This document shows, piece after piece, positions 51,697 through 60,584 of a stretch of 64,000 nucleotides of DNA. Source of the DNA: JAPOUP01 sp965199865 (GTDB taxonomy: Bacteria > Pseudomonadota > Alphaproteobacteria > Rhodobacterales > Rhodobacteraceae). The notes below the pieces were generated by a model. The model was given only the letters and a program-made list of their open reading frames with translations. It was not told the DNA's origin and made no database searches. Position numbers and translations under genes: made by a program. The stretch is taken from NCBI GenBank assembly GCA_965199865.1, contig CBDATU010000011.1, positions 620,001-684,000 of the forward strand, given 5' to 3'. Position 1 is the stretch's first letter; the number at the start of each line of letters is the position of its first letter.

Positions 51697-54027
51697 CTGT
51701 CACTACCACATACTTGACCGGCTCATTCCCTTCTCCGCTCCGTCCGGGCCCGTATGGCCCTGGCATGGGTTTCCGCGACGTTGAGGATGCGCAGGCCCTG
51801 CCATAGCTTCTGGGTTCCGGGCAGGGGCTGGCGCTTCGTCGGGCGGAACCCGGCGAGGCCGGCGACGAGCGTGACGTAGCGCGCCACGCTCATGTCCGGC
51901 TCCGGCGGCGCCCTCTGGCCGATGACGCGCTCATACGCGGCGTGAATGACCACCGCCTCGACGCTTTCCGGGCTGACATGGCGGTCCGCCGGGCTGTCGG
52001 GGTTCTCCCGCGCCAGAAGCTGGAGGTCCCAGACCCGGAACGCGGTTATCGCGTCGAAGGCGAGGCATCTGCGCAGGTCGTCGGCGGCGTCGAGCCTGCG
52101 GTCCTTTATCCTCGTCCCCGTCTTCAGGGCCCTGAAGTATTCCTCGATGCGCCAGCGCAGTTCGTAGCGCCTCAGGGCGGTCTCCGCCGTCCGCATGCCG
52201 TCGCCGCCCTCGTTGGACAGGAGCATCCAGTGCAGCGCCTCCCCTCCCTTCGCGACGCGCTTCGGCGGGTTCTCCTCGATGGCGGAGACCACCGTCACGG
52301 GCAGCGGGCGCCTGTCCCCCGCGTCCCTCGGCGCCGCGATGTCCAGTTCCGCGCAGCGCAGCGTCAGCGTGGCGACGCGCGCTTTCCGGGCCTTCGGCCC
52401 GCCGCGTTCGGGAACGGTGATCCTGCGGTGGCCGACCGGCTCCAGCGCGGCGACATGCTCCCACAGGCACCTTTCGTCGCCGTCGGGCAGCGCCACGCGC
52501 CGCTTCGCCGAGCGGCTCGCCCGCACCAGCAGCGCGGCTCCGGTCCGGTCCGCTTCGCGGAGAAGGGCCCAGAAGTCGCCTTCGCGGTCACAGACGCTCA
52601 CGACCTTCGCGTCCGGGCAGGCCTCCGCGAGCTCTCCGGCCCGCCGCAGCCCGTCGATCCAGCGGGCGCTGTCCCTGTCCGGCCGCTGCCGGAAGTCCGC
52701 GTCGAGCGTGAACAGCCCGAGCGGGCGTCCGCTGCCGTTCAGTGCCACGCCGCAGTGGGCGAGGATGCCGTCGGTGCCCTTTCCGCCGCCGCCGAGCCCG
52801 TCCAGCCCGGACGTCGCCGCCAGGGTGCCGTAGTTCAGCGTCGTCGTGTCCTGGACAGCCAGGATCACCGGCTCCAGGCGGCAGCGCTCCACCGTCGCCT
52901 CCAGGTGGGGCTCGAGTATGTCGTCCATGGTCACCCCAGCGTTCGAGAGCAGCCTGTAAGCCGCCTCCTGCTCCGCCCTGCCCGGAAACAGCTCCGGCAC
53001 CGGCGCACCGAGCTTCCTGGTCCAGGCCGCCCCCATCGCGGCGATCCGGCGGCGGACCCGGCCGTCCGGATGGCTGCTCCGCGCGTATTCCCGCTCCGCC
53101 CAGTCGCCCCCGCGGTGCAGCGGTCCGGTATGCCCGAGCCTGCGCTCCGGCTCCGCCTGGAGAACCTCCCGCCAGTCCGGCCGCAGCGGCAGCGTCCACA
53201 CGCTGCGACGGATGCCCGAACGCCGCCCGGAGGTCAAGCCGGGACATCTCTCCCAGCCCGCCGCCCTGTAACCCGTCCCGGCGTGGTCCGGACCGACGAT
53301 GGTGTAGACGAGCGCCGGACGGACGCCGTACCGCCCCTCCCAGTCGTCCGCCACGCGCTCCGCCGCCAGCCGCAGCGCCAGGGAGGCGAGGCCGTGGACC
53401 CTCACGGAAGGTCTGATCAGGAAGCGGTGGTTGTTAAGGACCAGACCCATGTTCGCGATCCGCGCCCGCGCCGACCAGCCGATGGCGTCGTCCCGAGGCC
53501 CCAGCTGGCAGGACGCCGGAACGAAGCCCAGACCGCCGAGCCGCCCCTGCGCGCCGCTCACGATCCAGTACCGCAGCTGCCCTCCCGGAGCCCGCCGCCA
53601 GCCCTCCGGATGGTGCGTCTCCATCATCGACTCCCAGGCGCGGCGGTCCGCCTCCGCCAACGGCTCCAGCCGCACCCCGCCGAGCGCGTCCAGAGCGCAC
53701 TCGACCGGGGCGCCGCCAGGGTCGTCGGCGGCCGGTCGCCCGTTGGACGACGCGAAGCGCGGCGCCGCCTCCGGCAGCGTCAGGCCGAGCTCCTCCGCGA
53801 GCAGGGGAAGGACCCGCATCCCGGTGACCGTCGACGGCCTCCCGTCGTGGGTCAGCCAACCCTCCCGACCGCTCAGCTCGCGGGCGAGGCCCGAACGCGT
53901 GACGCCGCCGCGGAGGCATTCGTTCCCGAGCCACTCGACCGTGGCAGGGGAAATCTGTCTGAGACCGATATACATGGTCCCCGATTCGCACGGATCCGAT
54001 CTCTAGTCAAGTATGCGGTAGTGACAG
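51697..54027 (-). mobile_element. IS4-superfamily (IS50/Tn5-like) insertion sequence with DUF4338, copy 3
   Basis: A third 2331-bp copy with the same terminal repeats and a perfect 9-bp duplication, GGCCCGCAC, at 51688-51696 and 54028-54036. It is inserted in an already decayed IS1595-like transposase, so it is younger than that decay. It differs from copies 1 and 2 at scattered positions, with a cluster near 53280-53340. Confidence 0.95.
51723..53975 (-). CDS. DUF4338/DruA-like domain fused to Tn5-like DDE transposase (copy 3)
   Basis: The 750-residue protein has the same layout and catalytic residues as the other two copies. Substitutions include GA to DA near residue 163, a cluster DWQALYGVRPVLAYTLVG to DWEGRYGVRPALVYTIVG (residues about 211-228, in the DUF4338 domain) and a few single changes such as QPDWRK to RPDWRE and ESPDS to ENPDS. 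Most changes fall in the N-terminal half. Intact reading frame. Confidence 0.93.
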   Translation of the reverse strand: MYIGLRQISPATVEWLGNECLRGGVTRSGLARELSGREGWLTHDGRPSTVTGMRVLPLLAEELGLTLPEAAPRFASSNGRPAADDPGGAPVECALDALGGVRLEPLAEADRRAWESMMETHHPEGWRRAPGGQLRYWIVSGAQGRLGGLGFVPASCQLGPRDDAIGWSARARIANMGLVLNNHRFLIRPSVRVHGLASLALRLAAERVADDWEGRYGVRPALVYTIVGPDHAGTGYRAAGWERCPGLTSGRRSGIRRSVWTLPLRPDWREVLQAEPERRLGHTGPLHRGGDWAEREYARSSHPDGRVRRRIAAMGAAWTRKLGAPVPELFPGRAEQEAAYRLLSNAGVTMDDILEPHLEATVERCRLEPVILAVQDTTTLNYGTLAATSGLDGLGGGGKGTDGILAHCGVALNGSGRPLGLFTLDADFRQRPDRDSARWIDGLRRAGELAEACPDAKVVSVCDREGDFWALLREADRTGAALLVRASRSAKRRVALPDGDERCLWEHVAALEPVGHRRITVPERGGPKARKARVATLTLRCAELDIAAPRDAGDRRPLPVTVVSAIEENPPKRVAKGGEALHWMLLSNEGGDGMRTAETALRRYELRWRIEEYFRALKTGTRIKDRRLDAADDLRRCLAFDAITAFRVWDLQLLARENPDSPADRHVSPESVEAVVIHAAYERVIGQRAPPEPDMSVARYVTLVAGLAGFRPTKRQPLPGTQKLWQGLRILNVAETHARAIRARTERRRE

Positions 54028-54413
54028 GGCCCGCACCCAGCCTTCTGTTGGCGTGCCTGTTCTTCTCTAGACCGCCGAATAGCGCCTCGTACACTCCAGC
54101 TAACCCGTGAACCATTCTATCTCGTCAGGGCTGTAGGCCTTCCGGATGCGGTGGGCCAGTTGCCACGCGCCACTCTGCGTGATCTCAGATCGCTATGCAG
54201 CTTCATGCTGGAAACCGACCTAGGCTGGTGAGGCGGAGATGGGTGGCTATGGCCCGTGTCCGGTAGTCTAAGCTGGACGACTTCATCACAATGCCCCTGC
54301 GGAAGGATTTTCCCGGTGCTTTGGATTCGCTTCCGTGGCCTAAATTCCTATCCTTACGTAATAATATGGAATTTTGCCCTAGCGTCTTCAAGGGGTCAGC
54401 GGGCCGGATAATA

Positions 54414-54419
54414 TATAAT
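54414..54419 (+). promoter_or_regulatory. possible -10 element of the Ubl-E2 operon
   Basis: A TATAAT lies about 105 bp before the Ubl-E2 start in an AT-rich patch. No good -35 is seen at the right distance, so this is only a candidate. Confidence 0.25.
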
Positions 54420-54523
54420 TCCAAAAAATGCCTTGCAACCGTTCAAAACCCATGATACGCCTTTAAGCGGATCGGCGGATATGCGATCTATCGACTTTCT
54501 GAGACTGGCATTGGAGGCCTATG

Positions 54524-55168
54524 ATGTCCAAGTTTTTCACCATTTCCATCGACGGCGAAACCTTCGAACCGCCGAACACAACCATGACAGCCAACGAAAT
54601 CCTGTCGCTCGGCGGACTCGACTCGAGCACTCACTATCTCATCGAACTCGGAGACAGCCGCCAAGAACAGATCTCCTTTGAGTACAGGGGAGCCGAACAG
54701 ATTCTGCTGCACGAAGGGTCAAAGTTCATCAGCAATTTTACTGGCCCAACAACAGTTTCTGATGGTCAACTTCCAATCGCAGCAGCCAACCTGATCGGTG
54801 CACCTCGGTTCGTAGCTGAACTGAAGGCAGAAGGATATGACGTGACCGAACTATCCGACCATCACGTCATGCTCTCATATACCGTCGAAGTAGGCAAATT
54901 CACCGGATTGGAACTAAAGATGGGGTTCGTCGTACCGGAGAATTTCCCGCTGACACCTCCAAGTGGGCCGCATATCAATAGGCGGCTGCATCCAAATAAA
55001 GACGGAGGGGAGCATCCGCTTGGCGGCATCCATATCAGCACAAGTCATAGCAAGCATTTCAGGGAAGATTGGCAGTATTGGAGCCGACCCTGCTCGCATT
55101 GGACCGATGGTCCTCGTAGTGCCGTGCGTTACATGTCATTCATTCGTTCACTGTGGGTAACACAATGA
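54524..55168 (+). CDS. ubiquitin-like domain fused to E2/UBC-fold domain (multiubiquitin plus Prok-E2_E type)
   Basis: The 214-residue protein has two parts. Residues about 1-75 (FFTISIDGETFEPPN, TANEILSLGGLD, HYLIELG, then LLHEGSKFISNFTG) look like the multiubiquitin ubiquitin-like fold, present once. Residues about 92-212 look like a prokaryotic E2 family E domain: APRFVAELKAEGYDV, MGFVVPENFPLTPPSGPHI, and the family ending EDWQYWSRPCSHWTDG with a last helix. Cys190 in SRPCSHW is the only cysteine, thus the only candidate for a thioester; whether it sits at the E2 active site is not certain. GGAGG 6 bp before ATG 54524 decides the start over ATG 54521. The stop overlaps the JAB-E1 start (ATGA). 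AT-richer than the core genes. Confidence 0.75.
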   Translation: MSKFFTISIDGETFEPPNTTMTANEILSLGGLDSSTHYLIELGDSRQEQISFEYRGAEQILLHEGSKFISNFTGPTTVSDGQLPIAAANLIGAPRFVAELKAEGYDVTELSDHHVMLSYTVEVGKFTGLELKMGFVVPENFPLTPPSGPHINRRLHPNKDGGEHPLGGIHISTSHSKHFREDWQYWSRPCSHWTDGPRSAVRYMSFIRSLWVTQ

Positions 55169-56556
55169 GCATCGTTGGTCTCAGTGTAGCGCTTACTTCC
55201 GATCTCGCCGGAACGCTTGGAAACCATCTGCTTCAGCACATAAGGCAAAATTGCGAACAGGAAGACCTATGCTTCGCGCTCTGGAGGCCGAGTGAGGGTC
55301 AGAACCGATACACAGCACTATTGACAGAACTAGTGATGCCGCACGAAGGTGAGAGAAAATTACATCGCGGAGTCAGTTTTCTACCCAATTACATGGAACG
55401 TGTTATCTACTTAGCAAGGGAACATAATGCTGGTATCGCATTCTTGCATAGCCATTTCACACCAGGCTGGCAAGAAATGAGTCCAGAGGATGTCAAGGCC
55501 GAACGTCGTCTCGCACCGCGCGTTCTTGCTGCTACTGGCATGCCCTTGGTAGGATTGACGATGGGAACGGACGGCGCGCTGAGTGCACGTTTTTGGCAAC
55601 GTATTGATCGAAGCGAATTCGTACCACAATGGTGTGGATCTGTTCGATCTGTTGGCAACCGATTCTGCGTCACGTTCAAGGATGATCTTGCTCCGAAGCC
55701 ACCCCTCAAAGAAGCGCTGAAGCGGACCCGTTCGGCGTGGGGTGAGGAAAGACAAGCCCTACTCGGAAGACTACACTGCGGTGTCGTTGGAGTTGGAAGC
55801 ATCGGTGCGCTAATTTCCGAAGCTTTGGTCCGCATGGGAGTCGAGACCGTAACGCTGATCGATTTTGATGAGGTCGAGGTGCATAACCTTGATCGGCTTG
55901 TTCATGCGACCGCTGTAGATATTGGCCGCCCAAAGGCCGAAACCTCAGCCGATCTTCTGCGATCCCACGCTACCGCAGATAACGTAAATATTCGCCCCTT
56001 CCGGTATTCTGTTACGCAAAGAGATGGGTTGAAGGCAGCACTCGACTGCGATATCCTGTTTAGCTGCGTTGACCGCCCTTGGCCGCGACAAGTCCTGAAT
56101 ATGGTTGCCTACGCACATTTGATTCCTGTCATCGATGGTGGAATCCGCGTGGGTGTTACTCAATCAGGAAACTTGCGCAGCGCCGATTGGCGTGCGCATA
56201 CCGCGGTCCACGGACGCCCATGCCTCGAATGTCTCGATCAATTCGACCCGGCGGATGTCGAACTGGAACGTCGAGGCCTACTTGACGACCCGCAGTACAT
56301 TGAAGCGTTGCCGGACGATCACTTCATTCATCGGAACGAGAATGTATTTGGCTTTGCGATGAATGCCGCAGGGCTAATGGTGTTACAATTTCTGAGCTTA
56401 GTCGTTCAGCCATCCGGAATCTCTGATAACGGTGCGCAACTCTATCACTTTGTCAATGGAGCACTAGAAGCGGATAGAAGATATCTCTGTAAGCAGAATT
56501 GTTTATTCAAAGAACACTTCGGCAAGGGGGACCACTTCCCGTATCCGTTGATCTGA
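55165..56556 (+). CDS. JAB/JAMM peptidase fused to E1-like (ThiF) adenylating enzyme
   Basis: The 463-residue protein begins with a JAB domain (about residues 1-150): Glu55 is a likely catalytic acid and His95, His97, Ser106, Asp109 form an HSH...SPED zinc motif with one residue more than usual between His97 and Ser106. Residues about 195-440 are an E1/ThiF domain: GVVGVGSIG (206-214), LIDFDEVEVHNLDRL, FSCVDRPWPRQVLN, IPVIDGGIRV, and four zinc cysteines, Cys353, Cys356, Cys442, Cys446. The enzyme would activate a ubiquitin-like C-terminus with ATP while the JAB half would process or remove it. ATG overlaps the Ubl-E2 stop by 4 bp. No separate E3 or ring protein is seen nearby. Confidence 0.85.
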   Translation: MSIVGLSVALTSDLAGTLGNHLLQHIRQNCEQEDLCFALWRPSEGQNRYTALLTELVMPHEGERKLHRGVSFLPNYMERVIYLAREHNAGIAFLHSHFTPGWQEMSPEDVKAERRLAPRVLAATGMPLVGLTMGTDGALSARFWQRIDRSEFVPQWCGSVRSVGNRFCVTFKDDLAPKPPLKEALKRTRSAWGEERQALLGRLHCGVVGVGSIGALISEALVRMGVETVTLIDFDEVEVHNLDRLVHATAVDIGRPKAETSADLLRSHATADNVNIRPFRYSVTQRDGLKAALDCDILFSCVDRPWPRQVLNMVAYAHLIPVIDGGIRVGVTQSGNLRSADWRAHTAVHGRPCLECLDQFDPADVELERRGLLDDPQYIEALPDDHFIHRNENVFGFAMNAAGLMVLQFLSLVVQPSGISDNGAQLYHFVNGALEADRRYLCKQNCLFKEHFGKGDHFPYPLI

Positions 56557-56816
56557 CAAGTCGAGGACTAGATCGCATCGCACTTGGTGAAAATTCGAAA
56601 AGATTGGGGTATCGCATGAATACTGGGTGCGGTTGCGAAATCGATGGCGGTCTGGTTTAAGGCCAAAAACAATACGATGCAAAGATCTGTGGTGTGTATC
56701 GTAAATTTGGTAGAAATTCGCGACACGACCTGTTTTCGGGGGCGAAATTATTGTCGACATCGCCAAATGCTGGAAACGAAAGCTCGAATTCCTGCGCCAG
56801 CTGTCCGAGATCCTTC

Positions 56817-58112
56817 CTACTCCGCGGCGACGGCTGCCAGACCGCCAGTTCCCCGCCTGCGGATGCGCTCCTCGATCTCATCGCGGAAATTACGGATCAA
56901 CCCCTGCACCGGCCAGGCGGCCGCATCACCCAAGGCGCAGATCGTATGCCCCTCGACCTGTTTGGTAACGTCAAGAAGCATGTCGATCTCCTCCAGACCG
57001 GCTTCACCGCTGACGAGCCGGGCCATCACCCGCATCATCCAGCCGGTTCCCTCCCGGCAGGGCGTGCATTGGCCGCAGCTTTCATGTTTATAGAATTTCG
57101 ACAGTCGCCAGATCGCCTCGATGACGTCAGTCGAGCGATCCATCACGATCACTGCGGCGGTCCCCAAAGATGATCCGACCTCACGCAGGGAGTCGAAATC
57201 CATGATCGCCCCGCGCATGTCCTCGCCCAGAACGCAGGGAACGGAGGCGCCGCCAGGTATCACCGCCTTAAGGTTGTCCCATCCACCCCGAATGCCGCCG
57301 CAATGCCTTTCGATCAACTCCTCGAATGGAATCGACATGGCGTCCTCGACCACACAGGGATTGTTCACATGGCCGCTGACCGCGTAAATCTTCGTGCCGC
57401 TGTTATTCGGCCTTCCGAAAGATGCGAACCAGTCCGCCCCGCGCCTGAGGATTGTGGGTACGACCGCAATTGATTCCACGTTGTTTACCGTGGTCGGACA
57501 GCCGTACAGCCCGGCACCGGCCGGAAACGGCGGCTTCATCCGCGGCATGCCTTTCTTTCCTTCCAGGCTTTCCAGTAGAGCGGTTTCCTCACCGCAGATG
57601 TAGGCACCTGCGCCGTGATGCAGGAAGAGGTCGAAATCCCAGCCAGATCCGGCAGCGTTCCGACCGAGAAGCCCAGCGTCATAGGCTTCGTCGATGGCAG
57701 CCTGCAGGGCCTCCCGCTCACGGACGTATTCACCGCGGATATAGATGTAACAGGTATGTGCGCCCATCGCGAACGACGCCAGAAGGCAGCCTTCGATCAG
57801 CGTGTGCGGATCGTGGCGCATGATCTCCCTGTCCTTGCAGGTTCCCGGCTCCGATTCGTCGGCATTGACCACAAGATATGCTGGACGCCCGTCGGATTCC
57901 TTTGGCATGAACGACCACTTCAGCCCGGTTGGGAATCCCGCACCTCCCCTCCCTCTCAGGCCCGACGCCTTCATCGTATCGACGATCGAGTCCCGGCCCC
58001 TGGCGATGAGTCCTGCGGTGCCGTCCCAGTGCCCGCGCATGATCGCGCCGGAAAGCGTACGTTCATGCATGCCATAAAGATTGGTGAATATACGGTCACT
58101 GTCGCTCAGCAT
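56817..58112 (-). CDS. nuoF: NADH-quinone oxidoreductase subunit F
   Basis: NuoF binds FMN and NADH and cluster N3. The 431-residue protein shows GRGGAGFPTGLKW (NADH site), GAGAYICGEETALLESLEG (FMN site) and the 4Fe-4S ligands in ESCGQCTPCREG with a later Cys. Intact, including its C-terminus (RRRGTGGLAAVAAE), so the island lies downstream of its stop and did not damage it. The DUF5337 gene precedes it by 3 bp. Confidence 0.95.
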   Translation of the reverse strand: MLSDSDRIFTNLYGMHERTLSGAIMRGHWDGTAGLIARGRDSIVDTMKASGLRGRGGAGFPTGLKWSFMPKESDGRPAYLVVNADESEPGTCKDREIMRHDPHTLIEGCLLASFAMGAHTCYIYIRGEYVREREALQAAIDEAYDAGLLGRNAAGSGWDFDLFLHHGAGAYICGEETALLESLEGKKGMPRMKPPFPAGAGLYGCPTTVNNVESIAVVPTILRRGADWFASFGRPNNSGTKIYAVSGHVNNPCVVEDAMSIPFEELIERHCGGIRGGWDNLKAVIPGGASVPCVLGEDMRGAIMDFDSLREVGSSLGTAAVIVMDRSTDVIEAIWRLSKFYKHESCGQCTPCREGTGWMMRVMARLVSGEAGLEEIDMLLDVTKQVEGHTICALGDAAAWPVQGLIRNFRDEIEERIRRRGTGGLAAVAAE

Positions 58113-58115
58113 GGC

Positions 58116-58355
58116 CTACTCCTGGCTGCCCCGGCGTATCCGCCAGATCCGATAGGTCACGAACAGCGCCCAGATGAATGCGCCGAGCGCCGCGAGGTCG
58201 AACAGAAAGACATACCTCGCCTGCAGGCCCAGTTCCCCGCCCACCCACTGCGCACCCATCCACATCAGCATGGTCACCGCAACGACCAGCGCGACCAGCC
58301 GCCCCCGCCTTGCCAGCGCCAGCTCATCCCCATTCGGCTCCGTCGGCACCGCCAT
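58116..58355 (-). CDS. DUF5337-family small membrane protein
   Basis: The 79-residue protein has two membrane helices (RLVALVVAVTMLMWMGAQWVG and YVFLFDLAALGAFIWALFVTY) and a basic C-terminus. Small membrane proteins of this kind between nuoE and nuoF are characteristic of Rhodobacterales nuo loci. A role as accessory or assembly subunit of complex I is plausible but unproven. Confidence 0.78.
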   Translation of the reverse strand: MAVPTEPNGDELALARRGRLVALVVAVTMLMWMGAQWVGGELGLQARYVFLFDLAALGAFIWALFVTYRIWRIRRGSQE

Positions 58356-58360
58356 ACCCC

Positions 58361-59086
58361 TCAGACGTTCCCGTCCCTGCCAAGCCAGGGCGTTACCAGC
58401 GGCAGTTCAGCGCCAGAGATTCGCTTTAGCGTATCCCCGGCATCCGCCGCAAGCTGCACGCTCGCGTTGCATGCCGCCTGGCCTGCGCCTTCGTAGCCGT
58501 TCAGACTCGTCAGCCCCTCTCTGGGTTCCGAAGCGAACCGCCCGTTCTGCGGCCCCGGCACCGGCACCTCTCCGGCGGCGATCGCATCGATGATTCCACC
58601 AAGGCGCTCGGCGGTAAGATCCTCGTAATAATCCTTACCGATCTGCGCCATCGGAGCGTTCGCGCAGGCGCCGAGGCACTCAACCTCCTCCCAGGAGAAC
58701 CTGCCATCCTCCGACAGTGTATGGGGGCGGTCCGCAATCCGGTCACGGCAGACCTGGAGCAGATCCCCGGCACCGCAGATCATGCATGACGTGGTGCCAC
58801 AGATCTGGACATGCGCGGCGCTGCCCACCGGTCGCAGCTGGAACATGAAATAGAACGTCGCGACTTCCAGAGCCCGAATCCGGGCCATTCCGAGCATGTC
58901 CGCCACATGCTCAATCGCCGCCTGCGATAGCCAGCCCTCCTGCTCCTGGGCTCTCCAGAGCAAAGGAATGACCGCGCTTGCCTGCCGTCCCTCAGGATAT
59001 TTTGTGACCTGGGCCTCGGCCCAAGCCTGGTTTGCGGGCGTGAACGCGAAGTTCTCCGGTTGATCGTGATGGAGGCGCCGCAGCAT
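58361..59086 (-). CDS. nuoE: NADH-quinone oxidoreductase subunit E
   Basis: The thioredoxin-like 2Fe-2S subunit (cluster N1a) is in the first 165 or so residues, with ligands in CGTTSCMICG and ECLGACANAP. The protein is 241 residues because of a C-terminal extension (PVPGPQNGRFASEPREGL onward, rich in Gly/Ala), known in alphaproteobacterial NuoE. Intact. Ends 5 bp before DUF5337. Confidence 0.94.
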   Translation of the reverse strand: MLRRLHHDQPENFAFTPANQAWAEAQVTKYPEGRQASAVIPLLWRAQEQEGWLSQAAIEHVADMLGMARIRALEVATFYFMFQLRPVGSAAHVQICGTTSCMICGAGDLLQVCRDRIADRPHTLSEDGRFSWEEVECLGACANAPMAQIGKDYYEDLTAERLGGIIDAIAAGEVPVPGPQNGRFASEPREGLTSLNGYEGAGQAACNASVQLAADAGDTLKRISGAELPLVTPWLGRDGNV

Positions 59087-59219
59087 CAGCAGTCATCCCT
59101 TTCCTGACGGATATCCCTGGCCCAGAGCCCATCCGTGGCCACAGGGCGGGCATGACCCGTACACCGTAAGGGCAATGTGGCAATCCTGGGCCGGAGGCAT
59201 GAAGAGCTGAAGGACGGTC

Positions 59220-60431
59220 TCACCGATCGATCTCCCCAAACACCACGTCCATCGTGCCGATGATCGCGGCCACGTCGGCGAGCTGGTGCCCGCCAGCGAC
59301 ATGATCCATCGCCTGCAAGTGCAGAAATCCCGGCGCACGGATCTTGGCGCGGTAGGGCCGATTGGTACCGTCCGCCACCAGATAGACGCCGAACTCACCC
59401 TTGGGGGCCTCGACGGCGGCATAGACCTCACCTTCGGGAACATGGAATCCCTCGGTATAGAGCTTGAAATGATGGATGAGCGCTTCCATCGAGGTCTTCA
59501 TCTCGTCGCGCGGTGGTGGGGTCAGCTTTCCGCGGACCAGCACATCCCCTTTTTCGGCCCTCAGCTTTTCGCAGGCCTGTTTGATGATCTTCAGCGATTC
59601 ACGCATTTCCTGCATCCGAACCAGATATCTGTCGAAGCAGTCGCCGTTTCTCCCCATCGGAATGCCGAACTCGAATTCATCATAGCATTCATAGGGCTGT
59701 GCCCTTCGAAGATCCCAGGCCAGTCCGCTTCCACGCACCATTACCCCCGAGAATCCCCAGTCAAACACATCCTGCTCGCTGACTATGCCGATATCGGCGT
59801 TGCGCTGCTTGAATATCCGGTTCTCGGTAAGCAACCCATCGATATCCCTGATGACCCTGGGAAATTCATCGGCCCACCGGTCGATATCGTCGATCAGTTC
59901 CGGAGGCAGATCCTGATGCACGCCACCGGGGCGGAAATATGCCGCATGCAGCCGGGCACCGCAGGCGCGCTCATAGAAGACCATCAGCTTCTCACGTTCC
60001 TCGAAGCCCCAGAGCGGCGGCGTGAGAGCACCTACATCCATGGCCTGGGTGGTGACGTTGAGGAGGTGGTTCAGGATGCGCCCGATTTCCGAATAGAGCA
60101 CCCGGATCAGGGAGGCGCGGCGCGGGATTTCCGTCCCGGTCAGCTTTTCGATCGCCAGGCACCAGGCGTGTTCCTGGTTCATTGGCGCCACATAGTCGAG
60201 ACGGTCGAAATACGGCAGGTTCTGCAGATAGGTCCGCGATTCCATCAGTTTTTCGGTTCCACGGTGCAGCAGACCTATATGCGGGTCGCAGCGTTCGACG
60301 ATCTCGCCGTCAAGTTCGAGTACCAACCGCAGCACACCATGCGCCGCCGGATGCTGAGGTCCGAAATTGATGTTGAAATTCCGGATTCTCTGTTCACCGG
60401 TCAGGGTGTCGTCGAAATTTCCGTCCATCAT
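59220..60431 (-). CDS. nuoD: NADH-quinone oxidoreductase subunit D
   Basis: The 49-kDa-type subunit lines the quinone site. From ATG 60431 it is 403 residues: FGPQHPAAHGVLRL, HRGTEKLME, PLWGFEEREKLM, GVMVRGSGLAWDLR, and the C-terminal DVVFGEIDR, the standard family ending. Separate from nuoC (not a nuoCD fusion), with a 153-bp gap. Confidence 0.95.
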   Translation of the reverse strand: MMDGNFDDTLTGEQRIRNFNINFGPQHPAAHGVLRLVLELDGEIVERCDPHIGLLHRGTEKLMESRTYLQNLPYFDRLDYVAPMNQEHAWCLAIEKLTGTEIPRRASLIRVLYSEIGRILNHLLNVTTQAMDVGALTPPLWGFEEREKLMVFYERACGARLHAAYFRPGGVHQDLPPELIDDIDRWADEFPRVIRDIDGLLTENRIFKQRNADIGIVSEQDVFDWGFSGVMVRGSGLAWDLRRAQPYECYDEFEFGIPMGRNGDCFDRYLVRMQEMRESLKIIKQACEKLRAEKGDVLVRGKLTPPPRDEMKTSMEALIHHFKLYTEGFHVPEGEVYAAVEAPKGEFGVYLVADGTNRPYRAKIRAPGFLHLQAMDHVAGGHQLADVAAIIGTMDVVFGEIDR

Positions 60432-60584
60432 CCCACATTCCCGCAGGTTGAGTGCCGCATGTAAGGTTCTGCGGTCCAGACGCATTCAGCAGGACGGCCC
60501 AGACTCACGGAGTGCCTCCCCCAGGCGGACTTTCCGGACTCCGATGCGGCGAGATGCGACGAATGGCCCAACCTGTTCACCCCA

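Larger units (their letters stand above)
51230..54400 (-). pseudogene. second IS1595-like transposase relic, interrupted by IS copy 3
   Basis: Reading the minus strand from about 54330, pieces of an ISXO2-type transposase appear in shifting frames: GIVMKSSSLDYRTRAIATHL, SSMKLHSDL, AHRIRKAYSPDEIEWFTG, EALFGGLEKNRHANRRLGAG. IS copy 3 is inserted here; on its far side the text resumes as RGPIGKTPVV and then VYTDECVAYAGIGRPDEW in another frame. The GLEKNKHANKKLNAGRGxVGKTAVVG and VYTDExxxYxGL motifs are typical of IS1595-family enzymes. The ends of this relic are not defined. Confidence 0.6.
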
